Made by a program: the position numbers and the translations under genes. Shown one piece after another: positions 7,697 to 16,626 of a stretch of DNA of 16,636 bases. The notes beneath the pieces are model-generated. The model ran no database searches. It was not told the origin of the DNA and was given only the letters and a program-made list of their open reading frames with translations. The stretch comes from Pleurotus ostreatus/Saccharomyces cerevisiae fusant (Eukaryota; Opisthokonta). The first letter of the stretch is position 1; each line of letters opens with the position of its first letter. The stretch covers positions 1-16,636 of the forward strand of contig JAMQCK010000751.1 of the NCBI GenBank assembly GCA_024196135.1, in the 5' to 3' direction.

Positions 7697-9044
7697 ATGT
7701 CCGACGCAGCTCCTACTACCGACGCCGCCCCACATGTGCACCGGCACCACTGGTATTACGTCTGGTTCCCCCTCGTCGCTGCCTTCGCCTGGTTCGCGAC
7801 GCTGTGGGCGCTGTTGATCACGGTGCGCGACCATAGCCCTTCTACCCGTGTGCACACGACCTGACGACGCCCCGCAGTGGCTTGCCTCCGGCCGCCCCCA
7901 CTACGTCTCGCAGGATGGCACGATCGCGTACATCTCCGACGTCGGCGCGGACATCCTCAAGCCGCTCTTTGTTACAGGATGCTGCTTCACGGGCATCGGC
8001 TTCGTCCTCTCGCTCGCCGCCGAGCGCTGGCTGCGGCACTCGGGGCGCCTCGCGCCGACCATGCGCAAGCGCGAGAGGGTGCGTCGCTGCGTTTGGTGTC
8101 ACACGAGCGCGTTGCTGACGGAGTTTAGGTGTTCTCCATCCTCGCCATTTTGGGGAGCGCGATCGGAGGTGCGGGGTTGATACTGTTGAGGTGCGCGGGG
8201 ATGGATCTGTGTGAACTACGTTTGTCATAGCTGACGAAACTGCCTCTAGCATCTTCGACACGAAGCGGCACACGACCTTACATCGGGTGTTCTTGCTTGT
8301 GTTCATCGTAGGCGTTGCCCTCAGCGCGATCTTCACTATAGTGGAGGTGTGTACGGCCTGTCAGTGTGCATACACCTTGTGCTTAAACCTGTTCCCCCAG
8401 TTCCGCTGGCTCTCCAAAGACCTCCCCTACCTACAAAAGCTCAAGGCGTCCTACATCATCAAGGCAATCATCGCAGGTACCCTCATCGTGCTCGCCATCG
8501 CCTTCGGCATCACGATGTACTGGTCGAATGATGTGGGAGGTGAGTGTTCTTGCTCTTCTCACTTCGGCGTTGTGGGGATACGATTGGGATGCCACGATCC
8601 GACCGCGGGGAGAGGCGATCAGACGCTTCAATCCAATATGATTTCGACAGCATCGGCGCCTTCGTGCCCTCACCCTACACTCACCTTCTACCGGAAGTAC
8701 CGTCATGCTAATTACCTTCCTAGCCATCCTCGAGTGGACGATATCCTTCCTCTACACGTTCTACCTCCTCACCTTCTTCTTCGACCTCCGCGCGAGCCGA
8801 CATGTGGGGAAGGGAGAGTTGCTGTATTTGAAGGTGAGTAGGCTGTTGCGCCCAGCGGGCGGTACTCCGCTGTCGAGGAAGGGATCTCGTCGTCGACGGG
8901 AATCTTCGTTCGCTCGCAGCGGAATCTCGCTCGTCCTTGTTGGCTTTCGAGCACCGTTCACTTGTCCGATCGTGACGCTGACTTCCATCCCAGCAACGCG
9001 CAGAAACCGGGCTCTCGCACGCCATTCACGCGCGCGTCGTATAG
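7697..9044 (+). CDS. Frag1/DRAM/Sfk1-family six-span membrane protein
   Basis: Exons: 7697-7822, 7878-8078, 8129-8190, 8250-8346, 8401-8539, 8724-8833 and 8994-9044, giving 261 residues. All joins keep frame and have GT/AG borders. Hydrophobic spans lie at residues about 19-42, 68-90, 110-132, 143-162, 179-203 and 210-228. After span 1 the extracytosolic loop has the family hallmark YISDVGAD followed by KPLFVTG. Known members include yeast Sfk1 (plasma membrane, phosphoinositide signalling and lipid asymmetry) and animal DRAM (lysosome/autophagy); the precise role here is inferred only at family level. The C-terminus is uncertain: this model uses acceptor 8991-8993 and stops at TAG 9042-9044. 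Using the CAG at 9001-9003 instead gives an open exon 9004-9099 ending at a strong GTGAGT donor, so a longer tail is possible. Introns 5 and 6 (184 and 160 nt) are long for this genome. Confidence 0.85.
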
Positions 9045-9929
9045 AAGGCGTGGCCCTAGACCACTGGCACTAGATAGGCAGGAGATGACGAGATTCGAGG
9101 TGAGTAGGCAGTTTCTTGTGTGCTCTTCTCCCTGATGGCCCCTGATTCCACTCTTGGGCGGCGAGTCGTGTTCTCTCCTGCGACTCCCTGCTGCTTGCCT
9201 TACGCATCTCTACTGCTTGCCTTGCGCATTCCTAGTCTCCTTCGTCTGAAAGCATTTTCTGACGCCCTCCACCCAGCCTCTTATACTGTATCATATTCTA
9301 CCCTTTCATAAGGCGTACCCACACTACAACACACCTATTACCCTCGGCGCATACGCTGCACTATATCCCCGGCGTACCGCTGTATACCTCCTCACCACCA
9401 CCTCACGGCGCTCCGTACCACAACACCATCATCATCGAGGCGTATCTCACCGACGTAGCATCACCTCCGAGGCGTACTTCATGACCGACGGTACCATCAC
9501 CGAGGCGCATATCACCTAACGCCTCTGCCCGCCTTTTCCTACCCGCTCACCCAACCCGAACAACCCCTGCACGACGATGACGAACAATATACCTGGCTCG
9601 ATGGGGAGGTGTCGGTACCGTATCTTGACTACTCGATCTCGGCGAGGACGTGTACTTCGGCGTCAATGGATCACCATAGACGTCGACTGAAGCTTATCGA
9701 CTCTACGGACTCGTCCAGCGTCGCTTACCTCGTCAAGAACCGTTCAAGCACACGCACCACCACCACCACCACCACCTCGCAGCCACCCTTATGTATCTAA
9801 TTATCGCTCGCCTTCACGAACTACCCCCGCATACCACATTCCGTATACTGTACTGTACCACACCTAGATAGTAATGAAGCGGTTGGAAGCAGTCAGAGTG
9901 GGGCCGGGGTGGTTTGAGGGAATGCCGAT
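9045..9929. other. Possible coding tail of the Sfk1-family gene, repetitive, unresolved
   Basis: After the donor at 9100, a region from about 9312 reads as Gly/Ala/Tyr/Pro-rich peptide that hops between frames (AYPHYNTPITLGAYAALYP, then PGVPLYTSSPPPHGAPYHNT one frame on). GGCGTA/GGCGCATA phrases recur between 9330 and 9520. From about 9447 to 9800 one frame is open, with a well-behaved acidic stretch (LHDDDEQYTWLDGEV) and a run of ACC repeats near 9757-9778 ending at TAA 9798-9800. This may be the low-complexity cytosolic tail of the preceding gene with introns or frameshifts I cannot place, or a decaying remnant. I give no exon model. Confidence 0.35.
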
Positions 9930-10060
9930 GGTGAGTGGAAGTGAGCGGTGAGTGGCGAGTGCAAGTGAGTAGTGAGTGGAAATGGAAGTGAGTGGTGAGT
10001 GGAAGTGGAGGTGGAGGTGTGTGGTGAGCAGCGGTGGCGGCTGGGTGAGCAGCGTGCGCA
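9930..10060 (+). repeat. GTGAGTGG-type minisatellite
   Basis: These are imperfect tandem units of about 8-12 bases built on GTGAGTGGAA, grading into GGAGGTGGAGGTGT and GTGAGCAGCG. The strand is purine-rich throughout. Long open frames on the opposite strand (His/Pro/Thr-rich) are shadows of the repeat. Confidence 0.75.
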
Positions 10061-10195
10061 GCCTTTTGAAGGGAGACAATGTGAAGCTGCGAGGCGTCGA
10101 GAAGAGGCGCTGGTTCTGTAAGGTCGTCCGTAGCGCGCACCTATCGAATGCACATTTAATGTGTTTTTGGAGGATGTCCTAACAAAGGGGAAGAG

Positions 10196-10211
10196 AAAAA
10201 GTTCCCTAAAA
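10196..10211 (-). terminator. Pol III terminator of the tRNA-Gly gene
   Basis: Reading the minus strand after the tRNA 3' end, a run of four T (10211-10208) follows 8 bases downstream, and a run of five T (10200-10196) lies a little further on. T4-T5 runs are sufficient for RNA polymerase III termination. Confidence 0.75.
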
Positions 10212-10219
10212 GCTCTGGA

Positions 10220-10310
10220 TGCAGTAAGGGGGAATCGAACCCCCGGCGGGTCGAAGTTATTCGAGAACTCCGAATGGCAACGACCCAGGTTACCACTACC
10301 CCATTAATGC
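10220..10310 (-). tRNA. tRNA-Gly (anticodon GCC) with a 20-nt intron
   Basis: Read on the minus strand. The acceptor stem is 10304-10310 with 10221-10227 (six pairs, one T-C mismatch at pair 4-69); the D arm has the AGTGGTA loop typical of tRNA-Gly; the anticodon stem is GGTCG/CGACC (10281-10285 with 10249-10253); the variable loop has 4 nt; the T arm is GGGGG-TTCGATT-CCCCC; and the discriminator is A at 10220. The 27-nt loop between the anticodon stem halves is seven loop bases plus an intron at 10255-10274, placed after position 37 as in eukaryotic nuclear tRNAs. The anticodon GCC lies at 10276-10278. Without the intron the gene is 71 nt, the usual tRNA-Gly length. The B box GGTTCGATTCC is perfect and the A box nearly so. 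CCA is not encoded, as expected for eukaryotes. Confidence 0.92.
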
Positions 10311-11074
10311 TTGAGAATCGACGCAGCTGCAAGATACGCAAGCTAACAGTAAACCGAAGACTATCAGCGAGGGGCACTGCTGTGCACTCGGGCGTATTTT
10401 GGCACGCACATGCTAATGCGAACCCGGTCGCCGTCGTTCAAGCCCTGGCATTTGATACCTTCGGAGTTCGAATCTCGGCAGCGGATGTAAAAACCCACAA
10501 CACGTTCCACTCACGTGACTGCCACCTGTTCGCTTCGCCACTGATTTGCCTCGAGGCGCGACCGGCGGGGTCGCCACCCTGAGGTGGATTCAAGTCACAG
10601 AGATGGGAGGCGGGGGTACCGGATTTACTTGAGTGGCAGACAAGCGATCCTCAAAGATCGTCCGATTCAGCATCGACCGTTGACCAGGCGCAGAGGAGAC
10701 AGCACAAATACTCAAGAATCGCGCGGCGCGGCAACCCTCGACGGTCATTCATTTCTCCTTCTACGGAGGGTGAGTCACTCTGCAGGCTTACAAGCGACTA
10801 CACGCGTAAGCTCAACAGCGATTCGACGCGCTTCGCACAAGCCGCACAATCACGCAGCACATTCACCAAACAGTCGCGTAGCAAGCTGACGCAAATAGAG
10901 GTTGGGCACGAGGGTGCAAACAGACGCGTTGTGCACGAGGCGTAAACAATCGTTGAGCACGGGACCTCGTTGGCCATACAAATTTGGCAAGTCACGCTGG
11001 GTTGCTTTTTCCCTCTGACCATCATCATCTTCCGCTCGCTCGCCTCTTGTCTCGTACCTTCTAGCCTCCCTGTC
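10311..11074. other. Intergenic region between the tRNA and the acidic-protein gene
   Basis: No gene is supported. A T-arm-like GAGTTCGAATCTC lies near 10467 but has no matching acceptor stem or A box. Three copies of GTTGNGCACGRG (10901-10912, 10928-10939, 10952-10963) precede the start at 11075. TACAAAT at about 10977 may act as a weak TATA element, and the CT-rich 11005-11072 fits a transcription start and leader for the next gene. Confidence 0.5.
10901..10963 (+). promoter_or_regulatory. Three spaced copies of GTTGNGCACGRG upstream of the acidic-protein gene
   Basis: GTTGGGCACGAG, GTTGTGCACGAG and GTTGAGCACGGG start at 10901, 10928 and 10952, so their starts are 27 and 24 bases apart. 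They lie 110-175 bases before the ATG at 11075, a usual place for activator sites. The core GCACG resembles half of a bHLH-type site, but the factor is unknown. Confidence 0.35.
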
Positions 11075-11974
11075 ATGTCCTCGAGGTGAGTACCTGACCG
11101 CGCCCGTGTAGATAAATTAACTGACCTCCTCGTAGCTCGATGAATAACGCTGACGCGCGGCCTATGGAGACGCAGGCGAAGGAAAATGAGGTACGCATCT
11201 CCCACCGTTGCGATAATTCCGTTGAGCTCAATACTCCCTCAGACCCTCTCCCCGAGCCTCACCTCCCTCCTCCTCGCGTACTACGATCTTGCGGCGGCTG
11301 CGGGCGGGTCTGCGAGCGAGGGCCCTGCAGGCGACGAGGATGACGATATGCCGCCCGAGTTGATTGATGTTTCGGACGAGGAGGTCAAGGCTCTGCAAGA
11401 GGAGCAGCTCAAGGCCATGCAGGATGGGATGCCTCAGTTGTGCGACGCCCCCAAAGACGATGAGCCGCCTAAGATCTGCGGCGCCCCCGAGGATGAAGAG
11501 TCCCTGTTCGTTCCCCGCACCTCCATCGCTGAGAACTCCTCCGTCAATATCGAGGGTACTGCCGCTGGCGTTGAGGATACCGCCGCCATGGAGGCTGCTG
11601 GCGCCGACGAAAACACCGTCCCCACCTACCTCAACGACACCGACGCCGAGTCCGACTGGGACGATGCCATCCACGGCGGCATGCGTATCCTGTCCAAGGG
11701 GAAGGCGCCCGGCAACCCTCTCCTCCCCCTCAGTGCCAGCGTCGCTGGCAACGCCAACCTCCCCCTCGCCTCAGCCGCCAGCCTCCCCCTCCTCACCACC
11801 GCCGTCGCCAGCGTCGTCCCCAACTCCCTTTTCTCCGTCGCCGTCGCGTCCGCGGCTGCTCGCAACCCCATCCCCCTCCTCGCCGCGCTCGCGCCGCCGA
11901 TGCCTGCGTTCTTCGTGCACAGCGCGATGCCGCAGCCGCAGCCGGTGAGGCGCAAGCGGGGGTCGCAGAAGTGA
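11075..11974 (+). CDS. Unrecognised acidic, Ala-rich protein (265 aa)
   Basis: Exons 11075-11085, 11136-11190 and 11243-11974. Intron 1 (11086-11135) has a GTGAGT donor, CTGAC branch site and CGTAG acceptor; intron 2 (11191-11242) has GTACGC and CTCAG. The frame is kept and stops at TGA 11972-11974. The start at 11075 follows a CT-rich leader and gives a short Ser-rich N-terminus. Residues about 23-45 form a hydrophobic/Ala stretch, then a strongly acidic part includes GDEDDDMPPELIDVSDEEV and a Glu/Gln-rich helix (KALQEEQLKAMQ). A small internal repeat follows (LCDAPKDDEPP, then ICGAPEDEE). Residues about 175-255 are Ala/Leu/Val/Pro-rich low complexity, and the protein ends with the basic PVRRKRGSQK, which could be a nuclear signal. 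I recognise no family or catalytic motif. Confidence 0.65.
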
Positions 11975-12894
11975 ATGAGGGCGCTGTAGCCGGCGATGGG
12001 TTGGACGATGAATAGTCTCATCGGTGCTAGGTGCGGTATATGACGGTGTGGGCCTAGGGAAATGGAATATGAACGATCTACCGAATGCGCGCTAGGAGAG
12101 CCGCATATATGGACATTTTTGTGATGTTTTGCGATGCTGTGATATAGTCTTGCTTTTTTGTACATGCTTTGCTCTGTATATCATAAATTATGTATGGTCC
12201 GAATCTGCATCTAAATACCGAACTACAGTATTGTTTGTGAATTTTAAGATTTCGAGGGTCGGTTCTCGCTGGCTTGGGTTGTGCTCTGGTCTTCAAATCC
12301 AAGGCGTTACTGAGCCAGAAGATCGGAGTACATGTGAGTATAAACGCAAGCATATCCTCTGAGGATATTGAAATTATCGCCAGTTTGTGAAGCTGAAGGA
12401 CAGAGGACCAACGAATTTCCTATAGGGACGGGCCTTCAGCCCCACACGAGCCACAGGATGCTAGCGGGGCATGTACCGTTCATCAAGCCATAACACAGAG
12501 AAGAGGCCACGAAGTCATAGAATAGACGGAAGAAGCTGGCCAAGTCACACCGCTCGACGGCTTCCGAGGACGTGATTGCCACTTCGACTGAATAGCCGTC
12601 ACTCTTGGCGGGCACCACGCCGTCCCTCGAGGATAGAACTCGGCTTCACAGCACGTTCTCCGAGGCCTAACAGCAGCGACTTGACCGCGAGATTCAAACG
12701 ATGCTGCATCGTGGAAGGCAAGCAGGCGCGTGGGACGGACAAAGGGAAAGCCCGAGCGGGGATGACGGCATGATCGGCCTGAACACGTTTAACCGCGGCG
12801 GCGACGTAACGTGAACACTGCTCGACCTCACGCGCCGCGGTCACCTGTCGCGCACCCTCATGCTCTGCGGAACCCCGGTAACCAGATTGCGAGG
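11975..12894. other. 3' UTR and upstream region of the beta-mannosidase gene, no gene accepted
   Basis: 12060-12260 is A/T-rich for this window, with T runs, and suits the 3' UTR and poly(A) region of the preceding gene. 12350-12890 is GC-rich and lacks splice-consistent coding on the plus strand. A 237-codon open frame on the minus strand (12599-13312) overlaps the start and first exon of the beta-mannosidase gene, has no motif, and is probably a composition artefact of GC-rich DNA. Confidence 0.5.
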
Positions 12895-12902
12895 TACATA
12901 AG
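12895..12902 (+). promoter_or_regulatory. Possible TATA-like element of the beta-mannosidase gene
   Basis: TACATAAG lies about 120 bases before the ATG at 13023. It is the nearest TATA-like sequence on the plus strand in a GC-rich upstream region, and the spacing fits a leader of roughly 90 nt. This rests on sequence resemblance only. Confidence 0.3.
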
Positions 12903-13022
12903 TCCGAGGGATGACGAGCGCGAAGGCTGTCTTCCGCCTTCGTGACGACGGCGAACGACGCCGGCGACGACGAAGACGGTCCTTCCCCTCTAAATCCCGG
13001 CTGACTGTGCTGATCGACATCG

Positions 13023-16000
13023 ATGTTCTCCCCGAGTCTCGCGCTCGTGCTTTGCCTAGCTGCTGTCTCCGCCGTGAATGCGGCCATCTTCGATCTCTCC
13101 GAGTTGCAATGGACACTCAGAAGCGCGAATGGGTCGGTTGAAGTACCCGGAGCGGTGCCCTCGCATGCGCATCTTGACCTCCTACGCGCGGGAATCATCA
13201 CAGAGCCTAATCTTGGAATAAATGGTGGGATATATGCGCTTCCTCCGCCCCATCCCCTCGCAAAGCTCCCTCTATCTCGCTCTCTGTAATCTCCCCTGCC
13301 GTCAGACCTCACGAGCTGACCGCGATCCCACAGACTATACCGAGCGATGGGTCTTCTACGACAACTGGACCTATACCGCTAGCCTCGAGCCCCTACTCTC
13401 GTCATCCGAGGTGCATGCCGCAGACAGGGCTCTGCTCGTCTTCTACGGCATCGATACCGTCGCGAATGTGGTGAGCACCGCGCATACAACCTCACTTCCA
13501 TGCGTTGACACGCGATAATGAAGTTTATCGGCGATTCCCCCGTCGCCTGGGTCAATAACCAGTTCGTCCAGTGGGTCTTCGACGTAACCGACATCGTGCA
13601 AGCGTACACGGGAGCGACAGAGGCGTACGGCGCGCAAGCACCCCTTGCTAGGGCAACGCCGAATATCACGGTCTCGTTGGAGTCGGCGTACTGGTATGGG
13701 GTGAATGTGACTAGTCGCGCGGATGCGCGACAATATCCGGATGATAATGGGACGGTGAGTGGCTGCTTTTCAAATCCTGGTCGGCATTCTGACGCACCTT
13801 CGTAGTTTGAAGTCCCCGGCTACCGCCACTACCTTCGGAAGATCCAGAGCGACTATGGCTGGGACTGGGTGTGTTTTTTGTCCCCATCCATTCCCCTACT
13901 TGGGAACTCACCCATCACCCATCACCCCAGGGCCCCGCCTTCGTCCCTAGCGGCATCCACAAGCCCGCCTACCTCGTCACCCTCTCCAGCTCCGCCTTCA
14001 GTCATATCGAGACCACCACCCCGCCCATCTCCCCCTCCGGATCCCAATCGACGCCCGATACCATCTTCATCGAAGAGTCCTCCATCGATATCTATAAAGT
14101 CGGCCAGAACTTCTCCACCCCGCCCGTCGAGAACGCGGACTGGGTCGTCAACGTGTCGCTCGCCATTCGGAGTGCGGCGAGCTTTGAGGGGGTCAATCTG
14201 ACGCTAGCGTTGCCGGAGCTGGCGTATGAGAGCGAGGTGTTCGAGCTGGGGAAGATCGAGCCCAGGGCGGATGCGCCGACGTGGGTGAGCGTGCAGTGGA
14301 CGATCCCCGACGACGTCCCCGCTCGCTGGTGGCCCTTCAACCTCGGCGAGCCCAAGCTCTACAACCTCACCGTCGCGCTCAACCTCTCCGCCTCCGCCTC
14401 CGTCACCTTCACCACCCGCACGGGCTTCCGCACCGTGCAGCTCGTGCAGACCGCGTACTCGGACGAAGAGGTGGCGGCGGAGGGCCTGACGCCGGGCGAT
14501 CAGTGGCACTTCGAGGTCAATGGGGTCGCGTTTTACGCGTCGGGGAATAATCTGATCCCGCTGGATGCGTTTTATCCGCGGATTCGGACGGAGGGGATGC
14601 GGTGGTTGTTGGAGAGTGCGAAGTTGACGGGGCAGAGTATGGTGAGTGAGCACGCATATACTCAGTCTTTTGCTCCCTTGACTTCTCTAGTTCCCATGCT
14701 TGATTTCGTCGAGCTCACCCTACTTCCTCCCAGCTCCGCGTCTGGGGCGGCGGCACCTACCAGCCCTCCTCCTCCCTCGTCGCCGGCGGCGTCTACGACT
14801 TCTACGCCCTCTGCGACGAGCTCGGCATCCTCGCCTGGTCCGAGTTCATCTTCTCCGACGCGCTTTACCCCGTGAACTCCTGGTTCCTCGACACTCTGGA
14901 GCCGGAGGTCAGGCAGAATGTGAGGAGGGTGAATCGGCACCCGAGTAACGTGCAGTGGGCGGGGGGGAATGAGAATGAGGGGATCGCGCTGTATTATAAG
15001 GTGTGGGTGGAGGGTGGGGAGGCGCTTTTTGGGGAGGTGAGTAGGGGTCGGGGGTAGGGCTGGGGGGAGGTGAGGATAGGATAGGCGAAGGCTAATGCGC
15101 TTTTGCAGTATCTGGAGCTGGTGCAAGATTTCTTGTACAGAGTTACGACGGAGGAGACGCGGTCGGTAAGTGCATGTGCTTCAATGACACGCCTGGGCTA
15201 ACATCGATTTGTAGGTCCCCTATACGGACTGCTCGACGACGAAGGGCGTGCTGAGTCTCGACCCGTACGAGTTGAGGTTCGACAACGGCGAAGAGGGACA
15301 TATCTATGGGAATGGCGGTATGTCTGTCATCGTATGCTGGAGTCTTGCCCGCTCATTCCAATGCAGAACGCTACAACTACGATGCGACACAAGCGTTCAA
15401 CTACAGCACATTCCCCTTGTCCCGCTTCGTGAACGAGTTCGGGTACGTCGGTTAGTCCTGGATGCGCATATATGCTGACGGATTTACCAGATGGCACGCC
15501 ATGCCGTCCATCAACTCATGGGAAGAGGTCCTGCATTCGCCCGAAGACTTCGAGTTCAACTCCACCGTCGTCATGTCGCGCGACCATCACCCGCCCGCGC
15601 GCCTCCTCGACTTCCCGAACCCGAACGCGCCACAAGGCCAATACGAGATGACCGCGCCCGTCGAGCTCTGGCTGCCTACGCCCTCCACCACCGACCCCAA
15701 GCACAACTTCACGCAGTGGTGCTGGAGCACGCAGATCTTCCAGGCCATGGAGATCAGCGCGCAGGTCGCCTTCTACCGCCGCGGCGCCGGTCGGCCGGAG
15801 CGCAACCTCGGCGCGCTGGTGTGGCAGCTGAACGACGTGTGGCAGGGCATTTCGTGGGCCGCAATCGAGTTCTCGGGCCGCTGGAAGCCGCTGCAGTACG
15901 CGCTCGGGAGCGTGTTCGAGAGGGTCGCGGTGTACGCGTTCTGGGATGCGGAGGCGGAGCGACTGGAGGTGGATGTGGTGTCGGATCGGTTGGAGGGGGT

Positions 16001-16626
16001 GAGGGGGGTGGCGCAGTTGACGTGGTATGATTGGAAGGGGGAGATGCTGAAGAGCGAGGTGGTGGAGTTTGGGGTGGGGCCGTTGAATTATACGACGGTG
16101 TTGGAGGGGGAGGGGTTGGCGAACATTCTTCCAGCCGGCACGGCCAAGGAGGATGTGTGGTTGCTAGTGAACAGCACGGCGCTCGTCGATGGCGAGATTG
16201 TCACCATCGAGAACTACGTGAGCTCTTTCTCCCTCCGATTGATAGGTTGCTGACTTGCGCATCTCAGTTTACGCCTACCTCTCTCGCTAACGCGAATCTT
16301 GTCGATCCGGAGGTGCAGCTTACGCATGAAGGCGACCTCGTCTTCACGCTTAGCGCCAAAGGCGGTGTCGCGCCATGGACCTGGCTAGAACACCCCGCCG
16401 GCTCGATTGGCTACTTCGCCGACAACGCAACTGGGCGGCCCTCGAATGGGTTCTACCTGGTACCCGAGATCGACAGAACGCGTGCGTAGGGCTCTCGTCC
16501 GAAGAGCGCTCAAGCTGACGACTACTCGCAGTGAAATTCATTCTCAATGAGGATCTATCGCAAGATTCGGCGCCGAGCGCGGACGACTTCGTGGTGCGGT
16601 CGCTGTGGAACAACACGCACGAGTAG
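13023..16626 (+). CDS. mndA: Secreted beta-mannosidase, glycoside hydrolase family 2
   Basis: The enzyme hydrolyses terminal beta-1,4-linked mannose from mannan and galactomannan oligosaccharides outside the cell. Twelve exons: 13023-13224, 13334-13470, 13524-13754, 13806-13868, 13931-14641, 14734-15036, 15109-15165, 15215-15317, 15367-15442, 15491-16217, 16268-16481 and 16532-16626; all joins keep frame. The 972 residues match secreted fungal beta-mannosidases such as Aspergillus MndA. A signal peptide covers residues 1-20 (cleavage after VNA). The N-terminal GH2 sandwich contains ERWVFYDNWTYTA; an Ig-like domain ends with WWPFNLGEPKLYNL (about 340-356); the TIM barrel starts near NNLIPLDAFYPR (about 416). 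Glu528 in WAGGNENEG is the expected acid/base, and Glu626 in FVNEFGWHAMPS the expected nucleophile. Many NxS/T sites fit secretion. The stop TAG is 10 bases before the window end, so the gene is complete. An intracellular MndB-type enzyme is less likely, given the signal peptide. Confidence 0.95.

Noticed and set aside
7477..7836. 119-codon open frame upstream of and overlapping the Sfk1-family gene
   Set aside because: It is Arg-rich, crosses the CT-rich leader and the first exon of the Sfk1-family gene in another frame, and has no support of its own.
9814..10153. Overlapping His/Pro/Thr-rich minus-strand frames
   Set aside because: They are direct products of the GTGAGTGG minisatellite read backwards, in two frames at once.
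10455..10490. Possible second tRNA, from a T-arm-like GAGTTCGAATCTC
   Set aside because: The B box deviates (AGTTCGAATCT), no A box lies at a suitable distance, and no upstream heptamer pairs with the would-be acceptor strand.
11228..11674. 148-codon minus-strand open frame rich in Gly and Val
   Set aside because: It is a shadow of exon 3 of the acidic-protein gene, whose introns and leader support the plus strand.
12599..13312. 237-codon open frame on the minus strand
   Set aside because: It overlaps the promoter, signal peptide and first exon of a confidently identified gene on the plus strand, shows no motif or splice sites, and arises in GC-rich DNA where stops are rare.
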